DNA of 64,000 nt, taken from the NCBI RefSeq assembly GCF_900129125.1, contig NZ_FQVJ01000015.1, positions 1 to 64,000 of the forward strand, read 5' to 3'. Within the stretch, counting starts at the first letter, position 1, and each line of letters begins with the position of its first letter. Made by a program: the position numbers and the translations under genes. A model generated the notes under the pieces. That model searched no databases. It was not told where the DNA came from and was given only the letters and a program-made list of their open reading frames with translations. Of the stretch, positions 44,977-53,790 are shown piece by piece. This stretch comes from Acidocella aminolytica 101 = DSM 11237 (GTDB taxonomy: Bacteria; Pseudomonadota; Alphaproteobacteria; Acetobacterales; Acetobacteraceae).

Positions 44977-46007
44977 TCGACGGGCCGGTAAACCAGCAGC
45001 GTCAGGCTGCCCGGCTTAAACTGGTAGCGCGGGGCGAAGCCGGGATGTTTCACAACACCCGCCCCCTCCGGCGTGCCGGTTACCAGAAATATATCTCCGG
45101 TTGCCTCATCCACAGCCATCGTCCGCGCGCCTAGCCGGGTTTTAACCGGGGGCAGGGCGACATAATGGGTGGGGCTGACCTCTTTGATCACGGAGAGTGT
45201 TCCCGTGCGGTTGGCGCTGAAGATCAAATGTCGTTTGGCGTCAAACGCCGCACTGTCCGACCCCTTGCCGATTGGCAGCAGCGCGACCTCCTGCCCGGTT
45301 TTTGCGTTCACCACCGCCAATTTGCCGTTCTGACAGCTGGTGAACACGCGCCCGGCGGCGGGGTCTATCGCCATGCCGGTGGGCGCCACGCAGCCGGGTA
45401 GCGGCCAGTTTGCCATCACCGTGTCGGACGGCGTGTTGATCTCCGCCATTTCATTGGTGCTATTGAGCGCCACAAACAGCCGTCCCGCTTCATTCACCGC
45501 GAGATATTCCGGCTTGCCGAGCAGTTTGATTGTTTTTTCTGCGCCGGTGGAGGGGGTGACCACTAGCACCGCTTTTGAATCCCCCGCCGCGACAAACAGG
45601 CGCTGGCTGGCGGGGTCGAACACCATGCCGTCTGTATCCTCCAGGGCGGGCAGGGTTTTCTTAACCTTGAGCGTGGCGGGGTCAAAGACCGATAAGGTGC
45701 GCGTGCCGGAACTGTCCGTGAAGCCCAGCCCGGTTGCTGGGTCGAAGGCAATGCCGTGTGTGCCGTCCAGCCCGGTCACGTTGCCTTGCAACTTGTCCGT
45801 GGCGGTATCAACCACAGTGAGGGATTTGCCATGGGCAATGAAAAGCTGCCCGGTTGCGGCGTGGAAATGCATGTAATCCCATTGCGCGCCGCCGCCCAGG
45901 GGCAGGCTTTGCACCAGCTCATAAAGCGGGGCGGCCGCCCGCGCCGTGGGAATGGCGGCGGCAGAGAGGAACAAGGCCGAAAGACCGGCATGCCAAAAAC
46001 GTCGCAT
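44973..46007 (-). CDS. Periplasmic YVTN/YncE-type beta-propeller protein
   Basis: 344 residues with a Sec signal peptide (MRRFWHAGLSALFLSAAAIPTARAAAP, cleavage near residue 25). The mature part holds repeated blades with the pattern VDTATDKLQGNVTGLDGTHGIAFDPATGLGF, and similar DPAT... LFVA repeats, typical of YVTN/NHL propellers. No enzyme motif is seen. It follows the RND gene by 34 bases on the same strand, so it is probably the fourth gene of that efflux operon, perhaps as a periplasmic metal or ligand-binding partner (inference). Confidence 0.85.
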   Translation of the reverse strand: MRRFWHAGLSALFLSAAAIPTARAAAPLYELVQSLPLGGGAQWDYMHFHAATGQLFIAHGKSLTVVDTATDKLQGNVTGLDGTHGIAFDPATGLGFTDSSGTRTLSVFDPATLKVKKTLPALEDTDGMVFDPASQRLFVAAGDSKAVLVVTPSTGAEKTIKLLGKPEYLAVNEAGRLFVALNSTNEMAEINTPSDTVMANWPLPGCVAPTGMAIDPAAGRVFTSCQNGKLAVVNAKTGQEVALLPIGKGSDSAAFDAKRHLIFSANRTGTLSVIKEVSPTHYVALPPVKTRLGARTMAVDEATGDIFLVTGTPEGAGVVKHPGFAPRYQFKPGSLTLLVYRPVD

Positions 46008-46041
46008 CTGAACTTCCTTGTGGTGGTATGTGGAAAGGGGA

Positions 46042-49000
46042 TTATTTGTCCGCCTTGCTGAAACGCAGCAGCAGCACTGGCAGCGCCAGCAGCACCAGCG
46101 GAAATTGAACCAGCAGCCCGGCGATAATGGCGATGGCCAGCGGCTGCTGCATACCCGCCCCCTGACCCAGATCCAGTGCCAGCGGCATCAGTGTGAGAAT
46201 CGCGGCCAGCGTGGTCATGGCGATCGGCCGCAGCCGGTTGGCGGCCGCTTGGGCAAAGGCTTCGCGGGCGGGGCGTGTTTCCAGAAGCTGCTGTGCCTCG
46301 GAGACAAAGAAAATTGCCATCTCCGTGGCAATACCCACAATCATCACCATGCCCATCATCGCGGTGATGTTGAGCGGCACGCCGGTGACATACAGCCCCG
46401 TGAACACGGCGGTGGTGGAAAGCAGCGAAGTGCAGATAATCGCCGCCACCCAGAGAAACCGCTCATACAGCAACAGCAGCAGAATAAACTCCGCCAGCAA
46501 CGCCGCCACAAACACGCGGATCAACCCGGCAAAGGCGATCTGCTGCTGTTTATAAAGCCCGCCCAGCTTGTAGGTGACACCCGGCGCCAGCACGCCTTTT
46601 TGCGCCAGCACACGCTTTACATCCGCGATTCCCGCGCCCAGCCCACGCCCGTTCAGCCGTGCCGTGACATCCACCACCTGCTGCAAATTCTCGCGGGTGA
46701 TTTCCGGCTGGCCGGAGATCGTGGTGAAGCTGGCGATGCTGGAAAGCGGCACCAGCGCGCCAGAGGGGGTTGAGAGGGGGAGTTGCTTCAGGGCCGCGCT
46801 GTTCATCCGCGCCGCGCCGTCCAGCCGCACGCGGATGCCGGTGAGTTGGTTGGTGCCTTCAAACGTGGCAGCCACCGTGCCATCCATGGCGGTTTTCAGC
46901 ATCGCGGTCACTTTCGCCGGGTCCAGCCCCAGTGCGGCGGCGCGGGTCTGGTCCACATGGATCTCGATGGCATCGCCCGCGGGCACCACGCCGTCATCGA
47001 TGGAATCAACCCCTTTGATTTTTGCGATGGCCGCGGCCACGCGCCGCGCGGTGGCGGGCAGCACGGCGGGGGTATCGGCGGAGAGTTTAATGTCGATCGG
47101 CTGTGGCGTGCCGGTCATGTCGCCTAGCTCGTCGCTCATCAGCTGATGCGGGTCGATCGCCACGCCCGGCACCTTGGCGATGACTTCATCCGCGATGCGG
47201 TTCATCACCACATCCACTGAGGGGCGTTGGCTGAGCGGGATCAGCCGAATCACGAAATCGCCTTTGTTGGATTCAGCTAGGTCCCCGCCAAACCCCGCCC
47301 CGGCGCGCATGGAAAAGTTCGCCACCGCCGGGTCTTTACGCAAAATCGCCTCGATCTCGCGCATCTCCCGCACGGTTTCGGTAAGTGAGGTGCCGGGGGC
47401 GGTCAGGTAATCCATCACAAACCCGCCTTCATCCAGCGAGGGCAGAAAGCCGGTTTGCACATTGCGGTAAGAAACAAGCCCGGCCACCAGCAAGGCCAGC
47501 ACCGGCAGCGTCAGCAAGGCCGGGCGGCGGAAAAAACCTGCCAGTAGGCGGCCGTGCATCTGGCCCAGCCAGCCTTTGCCTTTTTCGCCAGGGTCGGTCC
47601 AACGCTCGAAATTCACCAGCGTCGCGGCCAGCAGCGGTACCACCAGCGCAGTCAGCACCCAGGAGGCGATAAGCGTGGAAGCCACGGTAATTGAGAGCGC
47701 CTTGAAAAACGCCCCGCTCACCCCGGACAGAAACGCCAGCGGCACGAATACGATCAGCGTGGCGGCGGAGGAGCCGGCCAGCGGGCGGAAAAACGCCCCT
47801 CCTGAGCGCAGCACCCAAAGCCGCCCCGGCTCGCGCCAGCCAGTGGCGCTGCGATGCGCGATAAACTCGATCATCACGATCACATCATCGATCACCAGCC
47901 CGACCGAGGCCGCGAGCCCGCCCAGCGTCATGATGTTGAAGCTGAGCCCGAACATCGACAGCACCAGCACCGAGGCCGCCAGCGCGGCGGGCACGATGGT
48001 GATGGCCAGAAGCGTAATCCGCCAGTTCCGCAGGAACAGAAACAGCACAATTGCTGCCAGCACGACCCCGATGAGGATCGCATCTCGCACCGAGCCCGCG
48101 GCGGCCAGCACCAGCGTGCTCTGGTCATACCATTTGCTTAAAGTGACGCCGGGCGGAATTTGCGACTGAAAGCCCGCCAGCGCTTTTTCAACGGCGTGGG
48201 CGGTGGAGACCATGTCCGAGCCCTGTTGTTGGTACAGCAGCAGCGTCACCGCCTGTTTGCCGTTGGCATCCACATCCAAGAATTGCGGCACCACGCCCAG
48301 CCGCACCTTGGCCACATCCCCCAACCGCAGCACATAACCCGGCCCCGCACGCAGCACGATGTTCTTCACATCCCGCACGTCATGCACCGTGTTATTGGCC
48401 AGTAGCAAATAAAGTAGGTCGTGGTCTTCCACCCGCCCAACGGATTGCAGGCTGGCCGCGCCGGAAATCGCGTTCACCAGATCAGTCAAAGTGAGGTGGT
48501 AGGCTGCCAAGCGGCGCGGGTCGGCCGAGACTTCAACCTCCCCGGTATCGCCGCCCTGCACCTGCGCATGGGCAATGCCCGGCACGCCGGAGAGCAGCGG
48601 CACCAGCCGGTATTGCGCCAGGTTGCGCATCTTCACGAGGCTTACGCTGTGAGAGGTCAGCGCATAGGCCATGAAGGGGAACACGTTGGGCTGCATCCGC
48701 AAGGCAGTGAAGCTCACCCCCGGCGGCAGGCGCGACACAAGCTGCGCCAGCGCCGCGTTCACCCCCAGCGTGGCGGTGGTCATGTTGGTGCCCCAGGCGA
48801 AATCGACGGTGAGCATCGCCGACCCGCGCGAAGTGACGGATTTCACATTCACCACCCCCGGCACGGCGCGCACCGCCTGTTCCACGGGCTGCGTGACCTC
48901 CAGCACCATCTGGTCGGCGGACTGGCTCCCCGCGTCGATCGTCACCCGCACGCGCGGGAAGGAGGCGTCCGGATACAGCCCGATCGGCAAGGAGAGTGCC

Positions 49001-49083
49001 GCACTCAACCCCGCCAGCGCCAGGGCGGTGGCTAGAACCAGGATCGAGCGGCGATGACGGTCAAGCCACGCGGCGAAATTCAC
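46042..49083 (-). CDS. RND-family efflux permease (metal/drug, CusA- or AcrB-like)
   Basis: 1013 residues, twelve membrane segments and two large periplasmic loops. The start MNFAAWLDRHRRSILVLATALALAG and LYPDASFPRVRVTIDAGSQSADQMVLEVTQPVEQAVRAVPGV are typical. The TM4 proton-relay region reads ASVGLVIDDVIVMIEFIAHR, with the conserved Asp pair. GFLPSLDEGGFVMDYLTAPGTSL is shared with heavy-metal-type transporters. Substrate cannot be fixed: features lie between the HAE and HME groups. Overlaps the MFP by 4 bases. Confidence 0.92.
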   Translation of the reverse strand: MNFAAWLDRHRRSILVLATALALAGLSAALSLPIGLYPDASFPRVRVTIDAGSQSADQMVLEVTQPVEQAVRAVPGVVNVKSVTSRGSAMLTVDFAWGTNMTTATLGVNAALAQLVSRLPPGVSFTALRMQPNVFPFMAYALTSHSVSLVKMRNLAQYRLVPLLSGVPGIAHAQVQGGDTGEVEVSADPRRLAAYHLTLTDLVNAISGAASLQSVGRVEDHDLLYLLLANNTVHDVRDVKNIVLRAGPGYVLRLGDVAKVRLGVVPQFLDVDANGKQAVTLLLYQQQGSDMVSTAHAVEKALAGFQSQIPPGVTLSKWYDQSTLVLAAAGSVRDAILIGVVLAAIVLFLFLRNWRITLLAITIVPAALAASVLVLSMFGLSFNIMTLGGLAASVGLVIDDVIVMIEFIAHRSATGWREPGRLWVLRSGGAFFRPLAGSSAATLIVFVPLAFLSGVSGAFFKALSITVASTLIASWVLTALVVPLLAATLVNFERWTDPGEKGKGWLGQMHGRLLAGFFRRPALLTLPVLALLVAGLVSYRNVQTGFLPSLDEGGFVMDYLTAPGTSLTETVREMREIEAILRKDPAVANFSMRAGAGFGGDLAESNKGDFVIRLIPLSQRPSVDVVMNRIADEVIAKVPGVAIDPHQLMSDELGDMTGTPQPIDIKLSADTPAVLPATARRVAAAIAKIKGVDSIDDGVVPAGDAIEIHVDQTRAAALGLDPAKVTAMLKTAMDGTVAATFEGTNQLTGIRVRLDGAARMNSAALKQLPLSTPSGALVPLSSIASFTTISGQPEITRENLQQVVDVTARLNGRGLGAGIADVKRVLAQKGVLAPGVTYKLGGLYKQQQIAFAGLIRVFVAALLAEFILLLLLYERFLWVAAIICTSLLSTTAVFTGLYVTGVPLNITAMMGMVMIVGIATEMAIFFVSEAQQLLETRPAREAFAQAAANRLRPIAMTTLAAILTLMPLALDLGQGAGMQQPLAIAIIAGLLVQFPLVLLALPVLLLRFSKADK

Positions 49084-50126
49084 GAGCCGGCCCCCTGTAA
49101 GGTGGCGCGCATACCGTCCGTCAGTTGATAGGTCCCCTGCGCCGCAACCGTCCAGGCCGGGTTCAGCTTACCCGCCAGCACGCTGGTTTTGTCGCCCTGT
49201 TGCAGCACCTTCACATCCACGCGGTGCGCGATGTTTTTCTGGTCGAGCTGGTAAATATAAGGGCCTGAGTCATCGCTCAGCACGGCGCTGTTGGGCACGG
49301 GAAACCCCGTCAGCGTGCCGGCATGAATATCCACCGCTACCGGCGCGCCGAGCGTGACCGGCGCCAGCGGTTGCAGCATCACATCAATCAGCCCGGTTTG
49401 CGGGTTGAGCGCCCCCGCCACGCTCACCACCCGCGCCGCCACCGTGCCGCCGCCATTCAGCAATGTCAGGGTAGCGGTGTTGCCGATGTTCACATAGGCG
49501 GCCTGGCTTTGCGTGAGCCCGATTTGCGCCCGCAATGCACTGGCGGGGGCCAGTTTCAGCAGCACCGTGCCAGCGGGCAGGCTGCCGCCCGGCGCGGCGC
49601 TCAGGCTCGTTACCAGCCCGGCCACTGGGGCGCGCACGGTTTCAGCTTGGCCCGCGCCGGTGGCCCGCAAGGCGGCCAGGGCGGCCTGGGCGTCCCGCAG
49701 GGTTTGGGTGGCGGCGGCAAGGTCCGCGGCGGTGGCGAGATGTGCGGGCAGCAGCGTCGCCACATGGTGCCGTGCCGCCTGACCCGCCGCCACGGCTGAC
49801 TCGGCCTTTTGTAGCGCGGCGACGGCCATGGGGGCCGGCGCCAGCGTCGCCAACGCCTGCCCGGCCTGGACCGCCGTGCCGGGCGTGACGTCATAACCAG
49901 TTAAAATCGCGGCGGCGTTCAGGCTGACCGCCCGCGTGGCCGCTCCTGCGACGATGCTGCCCGCCCCTTCAACCTGCCGGGGTACCGTCTGGCGCGTGGC
50001 GCTCACCACGCTCACCGTTGCGGATGGCGCAGGCTGGGTGCTGAAGGCCGGGGGAGGGCGTAGCCACAGCCAGACGCCCAGCCCGGCGATAACGATAACG
50101 CCCCCGATAGGGAAGATCGGTTTCAT
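49080..50126 (-). CDS. RND periplasmic adaptor (membrane fusion protein)
   Basis: 348 residues, with one N-terminal membrane anchor (IFPIGGVIVIAGLGVWLWL, no lipobox). The biotinyl-lipoyl half appears as GAGSIVAGAATRAVSLNAAAILTGYDVTPGTAVQAGQALATL, followed by an alpha-helical hairpin (residues about 105-160) and VRAPVAGLVTSLSAAPGGSLPAGTVLLKL. The C-terminal beta domain ends with VLAGKLNPAWTVAAQGTYQLTDGM. It links the RND pump to the outer-membrane channel. 4-base overlaps on both sides. Confidence 0.9.
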   Translation of the reverse strand: MKPIFPIGGVIVIAGLGVWLWLRPPPAFSTQPAPSATVSVVSATRQTVPRQVEGAGSIVAGAATRAVSLNAAAILTGYDVTPGTAVQAGQALATLAPAPMAVAALQKAESAVAAGQAARHHVATLLPAHLATAADLAAATQTLRDAQAALAALRATGAGQAETVRAPVAGLVTSLSAAPGGSLPAGTVLLKLAPASALRAQIGLTQSQAAYVNIGNTATLTLLNGGGTVAARVVSVAGALNPQTGLIDVMLQPLAPVTLGAPVAVDIHAGTLTGFPVPNSAVLSDDSGPYIYQLDQKNIAHRVDVKVLQQGDKTSVLAGKLNPAWTVAAQGTYQLTDGMRATLQGAGS

Positions 50127-51469
50127 GATGCGGGATGCTCCAAAACGCCATCTTGCGGCAGGCCGAAGCCCAGCAGCGTGGCCAGAGAAAGTTCAGCATT
50201 TTGCAGTTGCGCATGCAGGGTGATGGCATTGCGTTGCCGCTCCCCCGCTAGGGCCGCGAGATTGGCATAGGCCGGGCCGGAAAGCTGCCCCGCGCCATAA
50301 GCTCGCGCCGCGCCGCGTGCCATGGCACGCGCTTGCGCCGCCTGCTCTTGGGCGGCCTGAGACGCGCTTTGCAGCAACGTAATCTGGCGGGGCAGGGCGG
50401 CAGCTGCGCCCTCGGCATTGTCCAACGCGGCCTGATATTGCGCACGCAGCGCGCCACGCGTGGCATCGGCTGCTTTAATGGCCCGGCGGTTGCGGTTGAA
50501 TAGCGGCAGGGTCAGGCTGAATTGCGGCCCGAAGGACCAGACATCCGACGTATCCCGTCCACCCGAACCGCCGATGCTGATAGGCAGGAACTGCGCCAGA
50601 ATCGCGGCGCGCAGCTTGGCGTCCGCTTGTTCATAGCCAAAGCGCAAGGCCAGCAGGTCCGGTCGCCGCGTGGGCAGGCTGGCCAGCGCGGCTTGCACGG
50701 CCTTTGGCGCGGGCGGCGCCAGATGCGGCGTGGCAAGCGGCACCGGCGTGTGCGGACGCAGGCCCAGCAGCGCGTCCAGCGCGTCCGCCTCCTGCTGTGC
50801 GGTCTGGGCGATGCTGGCGGCCGCGCTCTGCACGCTGGCCAGGGCACTCAACGCAGTCACGCCTTCATTGCTCGTGAGATTGTGCGCCGCGATCTGCTGC
50901 TGGACGGATTCACTCACCCCACCCAGCAGTGTTTCATCCCGCCGCAGGCTGGCCAGTGTGGCCTGCGCTGCCCTGATGTTGATGGCCAGCTGCTCCGCCT
51001 TCGCAGCCACCTGCCATTCCTGCCAGAGAATCCCTTCATCGATCTGCTTCAGCCCGGCGCGCGCGGCGGCGCGGTCGGCCGGGCCGGTGATCAGCGCGCC
51101 AAGGTCCTGGGTGAAGCCGCCAGTTAAGGCGGGCATCGCCCCTGGGCCGCTCAGCAGTGCCGCGAACCCGCCGGAGATTGACGGGTCCGGCGGTCTCCCC
51201 GCCGCCAGCAAATCCGCCTCGCCAAGCTGGTGCTGCGCCCGTGCGGCGGCCAGATCCGGGTTGTTGAGCACCGCCAGCGCGGCGACGTCTTGCAGGCTGA
51301 GAGGTGCGGCTACGTTCAACGCCTTGCCGTCCGGCAGCGTGCGGTTCAACGCCGCCAGACTGCCCCGCAGGTCCGGCGCTTCAGGCAGCGGGGCCGGATG
51401 ATACCCGGCACACCCCGCTAGCATACCGGTCAGCAGGGAGCTTGTTAGTGCAAGAAAAACACGCCTCAT
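50123..51469 (-). CDS. Outer-membrane efflux lipoprotein (TolC/NodT family)
   Basis: 448 residues. Signal peptide with lipobox LAGC (Cys19-21 region; MRRVFLALTSSLLTGMLAGCAGYHPAP). The body is the two-repeat TolC fold: VLNNPDLAAARAQHQLGEADLLAAGRPPDPSISGG in the first half and LPTRRPDLLALRFGYEQADAKLRAAILAQFLPISIGG in the second. It is the first gene of the RND operon and divergent from the response regulator, 106 bases away. Confidence 0.9.
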   Translation of the reverse strand: MRRVFLALTSSLLTGMLAGCAGYHPAPLPEAPDLRGSLAALNRTLPDGKALNVAAPLSLQDVAALAVLNNPDLAAARAQHQLGEADLLAAGRPPDPSISGGFAALLSGPGAMPALTGGFTQDLGALITGPADRAAARAGLKQIDEGILWQEWQVAAKAEQLAINIRAAQATLASLRRDETLLGGVSESVQQQIAAHNLTSNEGVTALSALASVQSAAASIAQTAQQEADALDALLGLRPHTPVPLATPHLAPPAPKAVQAALASLPTRRPDLLALRFGYEQADAKLRAAILAQFLPISIGGSGGRDTSDVWSFGPQFSLTLPLFNRNRRAIKAADATRGALRAQYQAALDNAEGAAAALPRQITLLQSASQAAQEQAAQARAMARGAARAYGAGQLSGPAYANLAALAGERQRNAITLHAQLQNAELSLATLLGFGLPQDGVLEHPAS

Positions 51470-51575
51470 GGCCCAGGCTTTACGGTGGCTGGTTTGCCCA
51501 GCCCGTGACTCAGACTTTGCAGGAATTTAATCTTCGGCTTTTGACGCGCGCGGTAGGACAGGTCAGGCTGCGCGC

Positions 51576-52250
51576 ATGAGGGTTCTGTTGATCGAGGATG
51601 ATCCCAAGGCCGCCGCCAATCTGCGCGCCGGTCTGGCGCCGGAGGGGCATGAGGTTGAGGTGGCGGTGGATGGCCGGGCCGGGCTTCTGGCTGCCGCGGC
51701 GGGTAATTTCGACGTGCTGATTATCGACCGTATGCTCCCCGGGCTGGACGGGTTGGGCGTGTTGCGGACCCTGCGAGGGGCTGGCGTGCATACCCCGGCT
51801 TTGTTTCTCACCGCGCTGGGCGGTCTGGATGACAGGCTGGACGGGCTGCGCGCCGGGGGTGATGATTATATGGTTAAACCCTACGCCCTTGCCGAGCTAT
51901 CCGCCCGGTTGTCTGCCCTGACCCGCCGGGCGCGCGTGCCGCCGCCGCAGGTTAAGCTGCGCGTGGGGGACCTGGAGTTGGACCGCACCACCCGCACCGT
52001 CTGGCGCGCGGGGCAAAAAATCGAACTGAAACCCCGCGAATATGAGGTGCTCGAATATTTGCTGCGGCATCGCGGCCAGGTGGTGACCAAGACGATGCTG
52101 CTGGAGGATGTCTGGGGCTTTCACTTCACTCCGCAAACCAGCATCGTGGAGGCCCAGATCAGCCGCCTGCGCGCCAAGATTGACCAGGGGTTCGCCGCAC
52201 CGCTGATCCACACTTATCGCGGCGCCGGGTACAAGCTGGATGTGGTTTGA
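51576..52250 (+). CDS. OmpR-family response regulator
   Basis: 224 residues. The receiver has the acidic pair in LLIEDDP, the phosphoacceptor Asp in DVLIIDRMLPGLDGLGVL (about residue 51), and MVKPYALAELSARL. The winged-helix domain has KLRVGDLELDRTTRTVWRAGQKIELKPREYEVLEYLLRHRGQVVTKTML and SIVEAQISRLRAKID. It is transcribed away from the RND operon, so it is the probable activator. It overlaps the sensor gene by 11 bases. Confidence 0.93.
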   Translation: MRVLLIEDDPKAAANLRAGLAPEGHEVEVAVDGRAGLLAAAAGNFDVLIIDRMLPGLDGLGVLRTLRGAGVHTPALFLTALGGLDDRLDGLRAGGDDYMVKPYALAELSARLSALTRRARVPPPQVKLRVGDLELDRTTRTVWRAGQKIELKPREYEVLEYLLRHRGQVVTKTMLLEDVWGFHFTPQTSIVEAQISRLRAKIDQGFAAPLIHTYRGAGYKLDVV

Positions 52251-53613
52251 AGGCGCGGCCCGATCGCTCTGGCGTATCTCCGGTTTCCGCCTCACGCTGT
52301 TGGGCGTTCTGGTCTCCCTGGCTGGAGCGCTGCTGGTATTCGGCATTGTGCATCATGCCGTTGAGGTAGGCTGGCGCGACCAGATCGATGAACGCGTGAC
52401 CGCCGCGCAGACGGATATTCTGGGCGATATTCACCGCAACCATAAAGGCATTGCCTGGAACGTGCAGGCCACACTGGCCGAGGGCAGTGGGCTGTTTTAC
52501 GCTGCCCTGGCGCCGAATGGGCGCTGGCAGGCGGGGAATTTCCATCTTTCCTCCGCCGTGGCCAGCCGCTGGAGCGGCCCCAAAACGCTCAACCGCCAGC
52601 CGGGCCTGCCCCTGCCGCCCCATGTTCTGGCCATTCGCGGTACTGCCTTGCGCTTCTCGAATGGGGAGCGCCTGTTCATCGCTGCCGATGCCAGCGCCCT
52701 GCTGACCCTGAAAAGCCTCATTGCCCAGTCATTCCTGGCGGTGTTCGGCACCATTCTGGCGCTTGGGCTGCTGATCAGCCTGCTGGCGGCGCGCGGCACG
52801 CTCAGGCGAGTGGACCAGTTCGCCACCACGCTGCATGACATTATGGAAGGTGATCTTTCCCGCCGCATCCCTCTCAGAAGCTCGCATGATGAATTCGATC
52901 GTCTGGCTGCGGAGATGAACCAGATGCTCCAGCGGCTTCAGGAGCTGATGGAGAATCTCCGGCAGGTCACCAACGATATCAGCCACGATCTGCGTTCACC
53001 CTTGGCGCGGCTGCGCGAACATCTGGAACTCTCTCGCGCCCGCTTCACGGACCCGGCCCTGGCGGCGGTGTGTGACGAGGCCGTCGCCCAGCTCGACCAA
53101 GCGCTGGGGATTTTCGCGGCGATGCTGCGTCTGGCGGAGGTCGAATCCGGTGCGCGGCGGGCGCATTTTACCCTGGTTGATCTCTCAGCCCTGCTGACCT
53201 TGCTGGCGGAAAGTTACGAGCCGGTGCTGGCCGAGCATGGTATCACTTTCCAGGCCAATATCGCTCCGGCGCTGAATGTGCATGGCGACCGTGAGCTGCT
53301 GGCCCAGCTGTTCGTCAATCTGCTCGACAATATCACCTTGCACGCCAAGGGGGCTGCCAACGCCGCGCTTCATGCCGGGATGAAAAGCGGATGGGTGGAG
53401 CTTTGCATTGAAGATGACGGGTGTGGCCTTCCCAACGGGGCGCAAGGCCGGATTCTGCAACGCTTCGTCCGGCTCGACACCGCCCGCCAGCGCCCTGGCC
53501 ACGGTCTGGGGCTGCCTTTGGCGCAGGCCATCGTGGCGCTGCACGGCGGGCGCCTCAGCTTGGCCGAGGGCAAGGCCGGACTAACGGTGCGGCTCACATT
53601 GCCCGCGGCCTGA
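52240..53613 (+). CDS. Sensor histidine kinase of the RND-linked two-component system
   Basis: 457 residues. TM1 is at about residues 15-38, a periplasmic sensor loop follows, and TM2 is at about 165-187 with a HAMP after it. The H-box is VTNDISHDLRSPLARLREHLE, the N-box LFVNLLDNITLHAK, and the G-boxes ELCIEDDGCGLP and GHGLGLPLAQAIV. The periplasmic loop (MEDIHRN..., HRNHKGIAWNVQATLAEGSGL) has no obvious Met/His metal cluster, so the signal is open. Layout resembles CusS/CzcS-type systems next to RND pumps. Confidence 0.9.
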   Translation: MWFEGAARSLWRISGFRLTLLGVLVSLAGALLVFGIVHHAVEVGWRDQIDERVTAAQTDILGDIHRNHKGIAWNVQATLAEGSGLFYAALAPNGRWQAGNFHLSSAVASRWSGPKTLNRQPGLPLPPHVLAIRGTALRFSNGERLFIAADASALLTLKSLIAQSFLAVFGTILALGLLISLLAARGTLRRVDQFATTLHDIMEGDLSRRIPLRSSHDEFDRLAAEMNQMLQRLQELMENLRQVTNDISHDLRSPLARLREHLELSRARFTDPALAAVCDEAVAQLDQALGIFAAMLRLAEVESGARRAHFTLVDLSALLTLLAESYEPVLAEHGITFQANIAPALNVHGDRELLAQLFVNLLDNITLHAKGAANAALHAGMKSGWVELCIEDDGCGLPNGAQGRILQRFVRLDTARQRPGHGLGLPLAQAIVALHGGRLSLAEGKAGLTVRLTLPAA

Positions 53614-53622
53614 GCCGTCCGG

Positions 53623-53790
53623 CTAATGTTTGGCGAGATAAGCTGCGCCGGCCACGAGGCACAGCGGCAACGCCAGCCCGGCCATTGAGGCGGCGGGCGA
53701 GTGCAGCACCCCCAGTGTTACCAGGATAGATAGGCCCGCCACGGCCAGCGTCCGCTTGTCCCCGAATAAGGTCTTGAAGAAGCCTTGCAT
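53623..53790 (-). CDS. Small membrane protein, 55 residues, end of the iron operon
   Basis: MQGFFKTLFGDKRTLAVAGLSILVTLGVLHSPAASMAGLALPLCLVAGAAYLAKH: two hydrophobic helices (about 15-30 and 36-52). The ATG at 53790 shares its A with the stop of the upstream ExxE membrane gene (TGATG), which argues that it is translated. I do not recognise a family; it could be an accessory subunit of that membrane protein or of the ABC transporter. Confidence 0.6.
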   Translation of the reverse strand: MQGFFKTLFGDKRTLAVAGLSILVTLGVLHSPAASMAGLALPLCLVAGAAYLAKH

